Assembly: GCA_029860075.1 (NCBI GenBank)
Contig: JAOUBX010000034.1
Span: forward strand, 1-43,320
Source of the DNA: Deltaproteobacteria bacterium
GTDB taxonomy: Bacteria; Desulfobacterota; JADFVX01
Direction of reading: 5' to 3'
Length of the DNA: 43,320 nucleotides
A model generated the notes under the pieces. It did no database searches and was not told where the DNA came from. It saw nothing but the letters and a program-made list of their open reading frames with translations. Both the position numbers and the translations under genes were made by a program. Shown here one piece after another: positions 1-8,356 of the stretch; the first letter of the stretch is position 1; each line of letters starts with the position of its first letter.

Positions 1-1337
1 GATTTGGCGTAATCTTTGAGGTCTGCGGCAAGTTCCCCCACCTGGATGTGATTTACCAGTGTTCTGTGCTGGTTTGTAACAACGGCTATGGAAATAGTCA
101 TTATGGGGAAGTTTGTTTTTTCCCCCCGGCGTGTTTTCCCCTCTATGTGACCCTGTGCAATATCTTCGGCATCATAAAAATCAATGATCATTTCATCAAA
201 ATTGCTGATGACTGTTTCACATAGTTCACAATGGCGTTCAGGCGTGGTAATAACGACGAAATCATCTCCTCCTATATGCCCGACAAAATCTTCTGTATGT
301 CCCATGGAAATGACACTCTGTTCCACCACATTGGCTGTTGCCTTTATCACCTCACTTCCTCTTGCGTAGCCATAGCGGTCATTGAATGCCTTGAAATGAT
401 CGAGATCGAGATAGCAGAATGAAAAAAACTCCTTCCTTGCTATCTTTTTTTCCAGCAGATTTTCTATTGCCGTGTTCCCGGGAAGGTAGGTAAGCGGACT
501 TGCATCGAGATGCAGTTTTTTTAATCTTTTCAGCTCATAGGACATATTTCCGAAGGCGTCCGTCAACTCCCCGATTTCATCTTTGCTTTTAACAAGGAGT
601 GTTGTTTCAAAGCTTCCCCCTGAAATCTGGCTAATGGCGGCCTTTAAGCGTGTAAAGGAGGAGGAGATGTAGTGGGTGATGAACATGGCGCCGCCAATGC
701 CGAGGAGAACACTTAAGAGGCATAGGAAAAAGACGACACTAAAAGCCTCGATTCCCATTCTGGAAGTGGTTGATGTTTTTTCATCAAGATCATTACGGGC
801 CCTATTGTTTATGTCATTGATGATCCTGATGATTTCTTCCTGTTTTTTTCTTATCTCCTCTTCAACTTGTTCTGTTTTCCGGGGGGAGTTTTCTTCACTA
901 AAGGTAAACCACTTCTGAAAAAGTTTATTATACTCTTCATCCAGTTCAGAGAGGGGACTTTGCTTAAACCCCAGTTTTGCCGACAGTTCATTAAAGCTGG
1001 AGAGCTCTTTTTTAAACTCTTCGCTCCTTTCAAAAAAGAGCGGTTTCAACTCCGGTGTTTTTAAAATGATATATCTTTTCCCGTATTGTTCCCGGGCTAA
1101 AAGGTGATCCAGCATTTTTTCACTGGTATTGATCAGGCTGATATCCGCCCTTATAACGCTGTCGTTAATATAGTTCAGCTTGTAGAGGACTGAAAGGGTA
1201 TAGGCTGCTGTGAAGATAGTCAGCGCCGATAGGGGAAGATAGCCGAGCAGCATTTTTTTTGTTATGCTGAGATCAAGGAAGGTTCTTTTTATTTTTGTCA
1301 GACCGGGGTCTGCTTTTTTATTTGTTGAAAATTCCAT
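1..1337 (-). CDS. Membrane-bound HAMP-GGDEF protein (diguanylate or Hypr-type dinucleotide cyclase), 3' end cut off
   Basis: The reading frame is open from ATG at 1337 to the window edge, giving at least 445 residues. There are two membrane helices (about 29-50 and 197-217) around a charged, probably periplasmic helical sensor region, then a HAMP-like linker and a GGDEF domain from about 285. Visible motifs are YLDLDHFKAFND (metal Asp311, base-contacting Asn319) and GGDDF at 356-360. The residue matching Asp344 of PleD is Ser328 (in RGSEVI); serine at this place is the hallmark of Hypr enzymes such as Geobacter GacA, which make 3',3'-cGAMP. The inhibitory I-site is HxxD instead of RxxD, so product inhibition may be lost. 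No ribosome-binding site precedes the ATG. Domain assignment is firm; product specificity is inference from one residue, and an inactive or c-di-GMP-making enzyme remains possible. Confidence 0.88.
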   Translation of the reverse strand, partial: MEFSTNKKADPGLTKIKRTFLDLSITKKMLLGYLPLSALTIFTAAYTLSVLYKLNYINDSVIRADISLINTSEKMLDHLLAREQYGKRYIILKTPELKPLFFERSEEFKKELSSFNELSAKLGFKQSPLSELDEEYNKLFQKWFTFSEENSPRKTEQVEEEIRKKQEEIIRIINDINNRARNDLDEKTSTTSRMGIEAFSVVFFLCLLSVLLGIGGAMFITHYISSSFTRLKAAISQISGGSFETTLLVKSKDEIGELTDAFGNMSYELKRLKKLHLDASPLTYLPGNTAIENLLEKKIARKEFFSFCYLDLDHFKAFNDRYGYARGSEVIKATANVVEQSVISMGHTEDFVGHIGGDDFVVITTPERHCELCETVISNFDEMIIDFYDAEDIAQGHIEGKTRRGEKTNFPIMTISIAVVTNQHRTLVNHIQVGELAADLKDYAK

Positions 1338-1344
1338 GGTGGCA

Positions 1345-1350
1345 ATTATA
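1345..1350 (-). promoter_or_regulatory. Extended -10 element of the GGDEF gene, likely leaderless start
   Basis: On the minus strand TGCTATAAT is an extended -10 box with a perfect TATAAT. Its last base lies 7 nt before the ATG, so the expected transcription start falls on or next to the start codon. No good -35 and no Shine-Dalgarno sequence are present. Confidence 0.5.
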
Positions 1351-1411
1351 GCAGACTGTGAAGCGGAATTGGATAGATAATGTGTTTGCAGGAAAAGGTA
1401 AGGCATTTCAA

Positions 1412-1440
1412 ATAAAAAGGGGCATCACCTGATGCCCCTT
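1412..1440 (-). terminator. Rho-independent terminator of tpx
   Basis: A perfect 10-bp stem (AAGGGGCATC with GATGCCCCTT, loop of four) is followed on the minus strand by TTTATT. It lies directly downstream of the thiol peroxidase stop codon. Confidence 0.9.
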
Positions 1441-1462
1441 GCAAGAATTTCTCTGTTTTCTT

Positions 1463-1996
1463 TTATGATGCGGACGCTGCCTGTGGAAGCAGGTTTCCAG
1501 CCGCTTCAAGGGCTTTGTCAAAGTCAGGGTTGTCAACCATTTCAGGGACAACTTCAACGTAGCGGATAGTATTCTCTGCATCAATTACAAAAATGGCCCT
1601 TGCATGAAGTCTCAGTTCCTTGATAAGCACGCCGTAGGCCTCACCGAAAGAACCGTCTCTGTGGTCAGACAGTGCAGTGACTTTTTCAATCCCTGCTGTT
1701 GTGCAGAATCTGGCGATTGCAAAAGGAAGGTCCATACTGATATTGGCAATAGTAACATTATCTCCCAGTTTTGCCGCTTCTTCATTAAACTTTCTTGCCT
1801 GCGCATCACAAACAGGTGTGTCGAGAGAGGGTGTAATGCTGAGTATTTTTACGCTGCCTTTAAGGTCAGCCAGTGTTACAGGCTGGAGTCCTTTGTCAAG
1901 TACCGTAAAGTCAGGCGCCCTGTCTCCCGCTTTTAGTTCCGGCCCAATAAGCGTTACCCCATTACCTTTAACTGTTATTGCATTTTTTCTTTCCAT
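1463..1996 (-). CDS. tpx: Thiol peroxidase (Tpx, atypical 2-Cys peroxiredoxin)
   Basis: The 177-residue protein has the Tpx signature throughout. The peroxidatic site is PSLDTPVCD with Thr60 and Cys63, the resolving Cys98 sits in ARFC, and the conserved catalytic Arg133 lies in LHARAIFVID. Length and spacing match E. coli Tpx (Cys61, Cys95). It reduces hydrogen peroxide and alkyl peroxides with electrons from thioredoxin; in E. coli the enzyme is periplasmic, but no signal peptide is visible here, so a cytoplasmic location is likely. The start follows an excellent ribosome-binding site (AGGAGGAGA, 7 nt before ATG). It is a single gene closed by its own terminator and transcribed away from the next gene. 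Confidence 0.96.
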   Translation of the reverse strand: MERKNAITVKGNGVTLIGPELKAGDRAPDFTVLDKGLQPVTLADLKGSVKILSITPSLDTPVCDAQARKFNEEAAKLGDNVTIANISMDLPFAIARFCTTAGIEKVTALSDHRDGSFGEAYGVLIKELRLHARAIFVIDAENTIRYVEVVPEMVDNPDFDKALEAAGNLLPQAASAS

Positions 1997-2226
1997 AGTA
2001 ACTATCTCCTCCTAAAAATTTAATCTGGTTTTTTTAAACTTATTCATTAGATTGCCAGGCATGCATTTGGGTGCAAATTTTTTTTAAAGCCTCAAAATTC
2101 CGCCTCAAATTAAGGGGCCTGCCAGATCGGTTTTATCCTTTTTTTCCTGTAATTTAAGCATGCTTTTGCCTGCTTTGCAAAAGACTATTTTTGAATGGCC
2201 TTATTTATAAAAAAAACATTTAGACT
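1997..2226. other. Divergent intergenic region without a gene
   Basis: This AT-rich spacer lies between tpx (-) and the envelope gene (+). It holds a palindrome AAGCATGCTT near 2157 and a small hairpin (CTTTTGC at 2163-2169 with GCAAAAG at 2177-2183). No convincing tpx promoter or small RNA was recognised. Confidence 0.4.
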
Positions 2227-2254
2227 TTGACTCTTCATTTTTTTTTGTTATGAT
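2227..2254 (+). promoter_or_regulatory. Sigma-70-type promoter of the YjbH-like/LytR_C gene
   Basis: TTGACT and TATGAT are separated by a 16-nt T-rich spacer. The expected transcription start is near 2261, about 85 nt before the chosen ATG at 2346. Confidence 0.65.
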
Positions 2255-2345
2255 CAAAAAAATGCAATCAATTTAGAAGTTTATGCTTTTTATCTTTCCC
2301 TTTATGTGGTATAAACGAAAAAATAATAATACTGTGAGAGGTACT

Positions 2346-3743
2346 ATGAAAAAGATTTTACTAGTTATAGTTGCAATCCTTTTTTCTTTCTCCACATTAG
2401 CCAAGGCTGATACGCCGAGCCTGTCAGGTCCCGCCGGCCTTATATTAACACGGTCTGCAGATGTTCTGGACAAGGGCGAACATCATTTAAGCTTATTTAC
2501 GGTACAGGACAGCTATGAAGTGGATATTCCCGGCAATGAAAGGGATGTTGTCGATAAAACGAATATAGGCGCATTCCAGTTTCTCTTTCTTGAAAACCTG
2601 GAGATTGGCGTTACGGGCGCTACCATGCAGCCGGACTCTGATAATGTTAAGTCATGGAAGACAAATTATGTTAATGGCTTTGGTAAAGTAAGACTTGCAG
2701 GCGGCAGGGAAAAGGGATACGGCATTACCGCTTCCGGCTATGGATCAATGAACAGCAGAAAGAAAGACCCTGTATACAGCAGCGGTGAAGATATTTATGC
2801 CGGTGAATTAAATGTCAGCTTTTTCGGCCGTATTACCAACCTGCATCTTTCCGGTGGGACGGGCCAGGAGGATGTGAGAGTTTTTACCACTTTATCGAGT
2901 ACTTTTGTTTCTGCAAAGTATTCCTATGTATCTGCCGCTTTCGAGATAGCTCCTTCCGATGATCTGTCAGTGGCTCTCGAATGGCAGGGCAAAAGAATCA
3001 ATGAAAAGGGTGGCGTTGCTCATATTAGTGAAACGAGCCACCTTGTTATGCTGGCTATAAAGTATTCATTCAGCAATCTGACCCTCAGTGTGGCCGGCGC
3101 CCTTGAGACGCCTGACAAAGATGCCGATCCCGATTATTTGCATGCCAAATACCTTGCCGGATTAAGCTATGGTTACAACACGCCCCCAAAAGCGCTCCCC
3201 AAAGCAAGGAAGGCAAAAGAACATCCTTTGACGGCGCCTATCAGCAGCCTGTCTCAGGAAGTTGAGGAATTAAGGCGTGAGATAGAGAGCTTGAAAGAGA
3301 GCAAGGCAAAGCTTACAGAAGAAGAGGCAATGGCGCAGCCTGGTGTTATGGAAGCGCCTCAGCCGGAAGCTATTGAGGAAGTTCCCGTGGCAGATACTGA
3401 GTTAGTTGAAGCCGAAGCAGGGGCTCCCATGATTGTCATTGCTGATAATCCCTACAATTATCTCCGGGTAGAGGTGATTAATGTATCGGGAATGGCCGGT
3501 CTTGGTGAAACGGTTGCAAATTTTCTTAAGGAAAAAGGATACAACGTAAGCAAAGTTTCAGATCTTGAAGTTCATGACAAGGGGAAAACCTATATCCTCC
3601 ATAAGAAAAAATTCATCAATGAGGGGGTTATGGTTGCCAGGGCTATTCCGAAAGACCAGGATGTTCTTCCTGCTAAAAAACTCCCTGCCAATATTCATGT
3701 CAGGGTTGTTGCAGGCGCAGATATTGCCTTCCTGATGGAATAG
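2346..3743 (+). CDS. Secreted envelope protein with YjbH-like N-terminus and C-terminal LytR_C domain
   Basis: ATG at 2346 is preferred over the in-frame ATG at 2283 because it starts a clean signal peptide (MKKILLVIVAILFSFSTLAKA) and follows GAGAGG. The 465-residue product begins its mature part with PSLSGPAGLILTRSADVLDKG, which resembles the start of YjbH/exopolysaccharide-type outer-membrane beta-barrels, and continues with alternating beta-strand segments to about residue 285. A charged coiled-coil segment (QEVEELRREIESLKESKAKL) and an acidic, Pro/Ala-rich linker follow. The last ~95 residues (LRVEVINVSGMAGLGETVAN onward) match the LytR_C fold found at the end of LytR-CpsA-Psr and some envelope proteins. 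A role in the cell envelope or surface polysaccharide is inferred; no enzyme motif is visible. It is a single gene with its own promoter and terminator. Confidence 0.75.
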   Translation: MKKILLVIVAILFSFSTLAKADTPSLSGPAGLILTRSADVLDKGEHHLSLFTVQDSYEVDIPGNERDVVDKTNIGAFQFLFLENLEIGVTGATMQPDSDNVKSWKTNYVNGFGKVRLAGGREKGYGITASGYGSMNSRKKDPVYSSGEDIYAGELNVSFFGRITNLHLSGGTGQEDVRVFTTLSSTFVSAKYSYVSAAFEIAPSDDLSVALEWQGKRINEKGGVAHISETSHLVMLAIKYSFSNLTLSVAGALETPDKDADPDYLHAKYLAGLSYGYNTPPKALPKARKAKEHPLTAPISSLSQEVEELRREIESLKESKAKLTEEEAMAQPGVMEAPQPEAIEEVPVADTELVEAEAGAPMIVIADNPYNYLRVEVINVSGMAGLGETVANFLKEKGYNVSKVSDLEVHDKGKTYILHKKKFINEGVMVARAIPKDQDVLPAKKLPANIHVRVVAGADIAFLME

Positions 3744-3767
3744 GCTATTAATCAGATATATGTTAGA

Positions 3768-3799
3768 AGAGGGGCGGCGATAACTGCCCCTCTTTTTTT
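3768..3799 (+). terminator. Rho-independent terminator
   Basis: An 8-bp stem AGAGGGGC/GCCCCTCT is followed by a run of seven T on the plus strand. It ends the LytR_C gene and lies between two convergent genes. Confidence 0.88.
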
Positions 3800-3856
3800 A
3801 TGTGCTGCTTCTAAAGCGCTCCGCCTTAGCGGACATTGCTCATAGAAAGTATCAAT

Positions 3857-5125
3857 CTAAAAACCGTACCTCACTCTAATATAAGCATTATCGTTTCTAT
3901 CGAGCTGACCGAAGAAGGTGTGGTCATCTTCCCCTTTAAAGACGTTTCCTCCAAGGGTTGTGCTCAGATTGTCGGTAAACTTGTAACTTACCTGGGGCCT
4001 TAAGTGGTAATCCTTATCAGAAGGCGAGTAAAAGGAAAAGAGGCTTAAGGTCAAATTCTGGTTCATTGCGAGTTTGGTTAGCCTAAGCGTCCAGAGATGT
4101 CGATTTTCATCGGCTTTGACGGAACCGGCAGGGAGGTTTTTTTCATATTCGTCATAATGGAGCATCTTTTCCAGTTGATACTGAATCCCGATCCTGAAAT
4201 CCCTTCCCATGTCTTTCGAATAACCGGCCAGCGCCTTGAAGCAGGAATTTTCCACCATGGGATTGTCGCCGTCCTTGTCTTCTCTCGAATAGTAATATCC
4301 TGCTTCAACATTACCGATACCGCCAAAGACGGCATCACGAAGGCTCAGGCCATAGACGGTTAACTCAGGGTAATAGAATTGATATGTCGGGGTGGGTTTA
4401 AGAACACCCAGGGGATCTTTGTAGAAACCGTCAAAGAGGTAGAGGGCGGCTTCCATACCCTTAATATTTTTGTAAAGCCTGAGGGTGGCTTCCCTGTTTT
4501 TGCTTTTGTTCTCGGGTTCTTTGTAATCGTTTTCCACGTCGTCGCCGACAATGCGGCCTTCCAGACCATGATAGTAAGAGAGCCTGTCACCTTTAATATT
4601 ATTGTTAGGTTCAAAATCGGGAATGAGGACGAGATCCACGTTGAACATATCCAGGAATAAAGAGCCCCTGATCGCATCGGAGGGGAGCTTTAAATATTCA
4701 TCATCTCTGCCGGTAAAAAAGGAAATATAGTCCTTGGGGAATAAATCATTAATAAAAACGAGGTCCCCCGTTCCCCAGGTAAGGATCTGCCTGCCCAGCT
4801 TAAGGTCTATCATGTCATGGGGTGTGATAGACAAAACAGCCACTCTTGCGTCGCCATAGGTCGTTTCTTCATAGCCGTCATAATAAATATCGCCTTTAAA
4901 GGAGAATTCGCCGTCCCAATTGTCCAAAAAGGAGGGAACATAGCTGCCTTTAATCTGAAAGCGGCCTTCTCCCAGGGTGTAGTGATCTTTCTTGGTCAGG
5001 TCATCCTCAAAGCGTGTTCCATAGGCGCCTTCCATGAAGCCGTGAAGGGTTAGCGCATTGGCTTTGCCTGCCGGAAAAAAAGGCAAAAAAAACATGAGCG
5101 TTATAATGATTGTCCTGGATCGCAT
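3857..5125 (-). CDS. Outer-membrane beta-barrel protein, DUF1302-like
   Basis: The 422-residue protein has a signal peptide (MRSRTIIITLMFFLPFFPAGKANA) and then many amphipathic strands rich in Tyr, Asp and Gly. It ends in YIRVRYGF, a typical C-terminal barrel signal with terminal Phe. The segment LGRQILTWGTGDLVFINDLF is characteristic of DUF1302-type barrels that occur with RND/MMPL exporters. It is the last gene of a three-gene minus-strand operon, 29 nt after the LolA-like gene, which suggests it is the outer-membrane partner of the exporter. Its substrate is unknown; a hydrophobic or lipid-like compound is likely from the company it keeps. Barrel nature is confident, family assignment moderate. 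Confidence 0.8.
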   Translation of the reverse strand: MRSRTIIITLMFFLPFFPAGKANALTLHGFMEGAYGTRFEDDLTKKDHYTLGEGRFQIKGSYVPSFLDNWDGEFSFKGDIYYDGYEETTYGDARVAVLSITPHDMIDLKLGRQILTWGTGDLVFINDLFPKDYISFFTGRDDEYLKLPSDAIRGSLFLDMFNVDLVLIPDFEPNNNIKGDRLSYYHGLEGRIVGDDVENDYKEPENKSKNREATLRLYKNIKGMEAALYLFDGFYKDPLGVLKPTPTYQFYYPELTVYGLSLRDAVFGGIGNVEAGYYYSREDKDGDNPMVENSCFKALAGYSKDMGRDFRIGIQYQLEKMLHYDEYEKNLPAGSVKADENRHLWTLRLTKLAMNQNLTLSLFSFYSPSDKDYHLRPQVSYKFTDNLSTTLGGNVFKGEDDHTFFGQLDRNDNAYIRVRYGF

Positions 5126-5154
5126 AACTTGTTCTCTCTTCTGTTTTAAAATTT

Positions 5155-5946
5155 TTATTTTCTGACTTCCTTTGGTGGTTTTCTTAAATATCTTTCCTTG
5201 AATATTTTATCCTTAAGTCCCAGGTTATATTTTACATCGACAAATTCAATGGTTGTCTCAAGGCCCGTTTCCAGGTTTTTCCCTGTCCCGCGTATGGAGG
5301 TCGGGTAGCCATCGATAAGGGCCGTTTTCTCCACATCTATGGTCCTGTAGAGCTTCTCTTTTTTGTCAAAATATTCCCCTTTAATGGGCAGAAATGTCTT
5401 CTTGTCTATCCATGAGATGTAGTAGGAAAACTCGACGACATCGGCGTCTTTGGGAACATTTTTAATGACATAGGCATCTTTCCCATTGATTTTTTCTTCT
5501 TTTAAAAGGGTATGTGTGTCATCAATCGTTCTCCTGCCGGAAACATCTTCGTAAGTAAAGACTCCCCCGGCAAAGCTCGACCTCTTGTCGCTCGTTGCGA
5601 TCCTTTTTACCAGATCGATAGCCGGCATGTAGAGCCAGCGGTCATCGTCACCGGATACCTGCTTCCAGACCATGAAGACCATTTTGCTTACGTCGGCAGG
5701 TTCATGAAAGTAGACATAGTAATTTTGCCTGCCGCCATCTTTAATATCTTTCCTTAAAATGGTTATTTCCCGGTATCTTTTCCTCCCTCTGGCATCTTTA
5801 ATGGACATCTTTGCCGTCGCCTTGCCGTCATCTGCTGCGTAGTAATAGGCAATGTTGGACTTTTCGATGATTTCATCGGCCGTCATGGCAAGCAGATATG
5901 AGGGTGTCAGCATTAGCGCCATTGTTAGTAAAATTATCTTTTTCAT
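5155..5946 (-). CDS. Periplasmic LolA-like outer-membrane lipoprotein-sorting family protein
   Basis: The 263-residue product has a signal peptide (MKKIILLTMALMLTPSYLLA) and the typical start of this family, MTADEIIEKSNIAYYYAADD. Then come strands with YREITILRKDIKDGGRQNYY, DRWLYMPAIDLVKRIATSDK and SSFAGGVFTYEDVSGRR. These match the LolA-like 'outer membrane lipoprotein-sorting' proteins that are routinely encoded beside MMPL/RND exporters. Such proteins have a half-barrel fold with a hydrophobic cavity and could shuttle a lipid through the periplasm between the exporter and the barrel. The gene lies 27 nt after the exporter and 29 nt before the barrel, so co-transcription is likely. It is not canonical LolA, since it lacks a lolA-type neighbourhood and is longer. 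Confidence 0.85.
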   Translation of the reverse strand: MKKIILLTMALMLTPSYLLAMTADEIIEKSNIAYYYAADDGKATAKMSIKDARGRKRYREITILRKDIKDGGRQNYYVYFHEPADVSKMVFMVWKQVSGDDDRWLYMPAIDLVKRIATSDKRSSFAGGVFTYEDVSGRRTIDDTHTLLKEEKINGKDAYVIKNVPKDADVVEFSYYISWIDKKTFLPIKGEYFDKKEKLYRTIDVEKTALIDGYPTSIRGTGKNLETGLETTIEFVDVKYNLGLKDKIFKERYLRKPPKEVRK

Positions 5947-5973
5947 GGTATACCTCCCGTATATTGGTATTTG

Positions 5974-8271
5974 TTAAACTTTTAATCTGCTCTTGATTAG
6001 TGTCATAATTGACGGTATGACAAGGAGTGTTACTCCTCCGCTGATTGCCATAATAAGGGCCATAAACATACCCACCGTCTGGTAGGGCACGAGCGGCGCC
6101 AGAAGCAAGGGGGTGAAGCCAATGGCAATAACGATGGCATTCCTGATGATTGCCCGAACCGGTTCGTCAAAGAGCTTGTCTATGGCTTTGTCCCAATTCC
6201 CTTCTTCTTTGAATATCTGTCTCCCTCTTTGCACAAGGTGGATGGCAAAGTCAACGGAAAGGCCAAGGGTCAGTGAAGACAAAACGGCAATGGGCATGTC
6301 GTAATCCTTGCCGCTAAAACCCACCAGCCCATAGATGAATGCAATGGTTACCGTTAAAGGCACCATGGAAATAAGGCCCCAGATTAAAGACCTGAAGAGG
6401 AAGGTCATTATAAAAAGAACCATGACAAAACTTCCCATAAGCGCTTTTAACATACCGTTAACCATACGTTCCTGCCATACGACATTTATGTAGGTCAGGC
6501 CCGCCCATTTGGTATCTATCTCATCGGGAAGCGGGTTTTGCTCAATATAGTTTGCCACTTCTTCTTCAACCTTTTTCATATAGAGATTGTCCCCCTTTTT
6601 CAGGTGTACCCAGATTGCGGCTTTTTTGTAATTTGGATCAATGAGGTGATAGAGATCTTCCGGATCGCCGCTCATTTCATAAAGGAAGAGGTATTGGGCA
6701 ACTGCCTGAGCGGTGGCGGGGATTGCGTCGGACCCTTTTTGCTTGTCTCTCAACTCAAAACCGATTTTTTTAATAACGTCCACAATGGAAGTCGTTTTGC
6801 CCACCACTTCCAGTTTGTCCATATGTTTCTGGAGCTTCTCGATGTAAGCAAGGTTCTCAGGTGATTTCATAATGTCCTGCTCATTACTTTCCAGTACAAG
6901 GTAGGACATATAGCTGCCGCCGAAATGGGAATTGAGCACCCTGTCAGCCACTCGTATTTTATGGTCCTTCTTGAACCAATAGACGGGGTTGTCATTAACG
7001 ATTGTCAGCGTAATACCCCATAAAGAGAGGAGAAAGATGGCGAGCGTTACGGTGATAACGCCCTTGTTTCTTTTTGTGCTGAAATGTCCTGTCGCTTCCT
7101 GTACCCGGAGCATCCTGCCGCCATGCTCTTCTTTTTTAGAGCCGAAGTTCTTCATGACCCATTCGGGCAGAATCATGACAAAGGCGGGAATGAAAGTGAT
7201 CGTCAAAAACCAGGCGCTCATAATACCGAAGGCCACATGAAAACCGAAGATTCTCACCGGGGGAATGGGGGTAAGAGCCAGCGAGAGAAAACCGATGGAT
7301 GAGGTGACGGAGGTAAAAAGCATGGGCGTCATGAGATTGTCCATGACCTTGCCGAAGGTTGCTTTTCGGTCTTTCGTTTTCTGGTAATCATCATAAAACT
7401 CACTTAATATATGAATGCTGTCGACAACGGCAATGGGCATGAGGAAAATGGGAATCATGGAACTCATAATATGGACGGTGTGGCCCGAGCCGATGAGAAG
7501 TCCCATTGTCCAGATAATGGATATGATGGCCACTATCATGGGGGAGATGATCATGATGAAGCTGCGGAAAAAGTAATACATGAGAAGGAATATGATGAGG
7601 CCCGCCAGGGGCGCTGAAATGGCCATCTGTTTGAACATTTCAACTCCGAAGGTGTCTTCCGCCACAGGAAGCCCCGTAATGTGGTATTCCTCGCTTCCCT
7701 TATGTTTTTCTATGATTTCCTCAATCTCCGTGGCAATGCGGTAACTTTCATGTTTTTCCTTAATGGGCACGCCTATAGCAATGGCTTTCCCGTCTGCGCT
7801 GACGAGCATGTCTCTCAGCACGGTATTACCGAGCGCTGCATCTCTCATCAGTTCAGCCTGCTTTTGCGTAAGCTCTCCCTTTGCCATAAGGGGCTCGATG
7901 ACAAGCGTTCCGCCGCCGCCCTGGATATCATCGGTTGTAATGGGGCTGATAAGGTCCTTGGCGATAACCCCTTCGATCTCCATGATCTCTTCTGAAATGA
8001 GGGCAATGTTTTTAAGTGCTTCCGGTGTAAACACGCCCTTTTCATGGGTTTCATCGACTACACCCACCATTATAGCGTCATGGAGCGCAAATTCGGCCTT
8101 GAACTCCCGGTGTGTCACCCTGGCCGGGTCATCATAGAAGAGCATATTCTCGGGGTCCGTATCGACCTTGATTTTGAAAAATTGGGTGAAAAAAGCGACT
8201 GATATGATGAGATACACAAGTATAACGGTTTTTGGTTTTTCCAGGGTTAAATTTACAATTTTTCTTAACAT
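5974..8271 (-). CDS. RND-superfamily (MMPL/SSD-type) exporter
   Basis: The 765-residue protein has the two-fold RND layout: one helix near residues 14-34, a large periplasmic loop, a bundle of helices at about 215-375, a second single helix near 405-425, a second loop, and a second bundle at about 610-760. Each bundle carries an acidic residue in a membrane helix at equivalent positions (Asp284 in PIAVVDSIHILSEF, Asp674 in LGLSVDFAIHLVQRG), as expected for proton-coupled members such as MmpL3 and HpnN. The start follows GGGAG with 8-nt spacing. It is the first gene of an operon with a LolA-like carrier and a DUF1302-like barrel, together a plausible inner-to-outer-membrane lipid export route. 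The substrate cannot be read from the sequence. Confidence 0.9.
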   Translation of the reverse strand: MLRKIVNLTLEKPKTVILVYLIISVAFFTQFFKIKVDTDPENMLFYDDPARVTHREFKAEFALHDAIMVGVVDETHEKGVFTPEALKNIALISEEIMEIEGVIAKDLISPITTDDIQGGGGTLVIEPLMAKGELTQKQAELMRDAALGNTVLRDMLVSADGKAIAIGVPIKEKHESYRIATEIEEIIEKHKGSEEYHITGLPVAEDTFGVEMFKQMAISAPLAGLIIFLLMYYFFRSFIMIISPMIVAIISIIWTMGLLIGSGHTVHIMSSMIPIFLMPIAVVDSIHILSEFYDDYQKTKDRKATFGKVMDNLMTPMLFTSVTSSIGFLSLALTPIPPVRIFGFHVAFGIMSAWFLTITFIPAFVMILPEWVMKNFGSKKEEHGGRMLRVQEATGHFSTKRNKGVITVTLAIFLLSLWGITLTIVNDNPVYWFKKDHKIRVADRVLNSHFGGSYMSYLVLESNEQDIMKSPENLAYIEKLQKHMDKLEVVGKTTSIVDVIKKIGFELRDKQKGSDAIPATAQAVAQYLFLYEMSGDPEDLYHLIDPNYKKAAIWVHLKKGDNLYMKKVEEEVANYIEQNPLPDEIDTKWAGLTYINVVWQERMVNGMLKALMGSFVMVLFIMTFLFRSLIWGLISMVPLTVTIAFIYGLVGFSGKDYDMPIAVLSSLTLGLSVDFAIHLVQRGRQIFKEEGNWDKAIDKLFDEPVRAIIRNAIVIAIGFTPLLLAPLVPYQTVGMFMALIMAISGGVTLLVIPSIMTLIKSRLKV

Positions 8272-8321
8272 GGATTTATCTCCCTTTTATGACTTTTCCC
8301 GGATTGGGGAACTTAAAATTA

Positions 8322-8349
8322 ATTCTATCAGACTTTTTGGGGCTTGCAA
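8322..8349 (-). promoter_or_regulatory. Sigma-70-type promoter of the RND/LolA-like/barrel operon
   Basis: On the minus strand TTGCAA (8349-8344) and TAGAAT (8327-8322) are 16 nt apart, with a TGA extension before the -10. The expected start is near 8315, about 44 nt before the exporter ATG. Confidence 0.6.
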
Positions 8350-8356
8350 TAAATGG

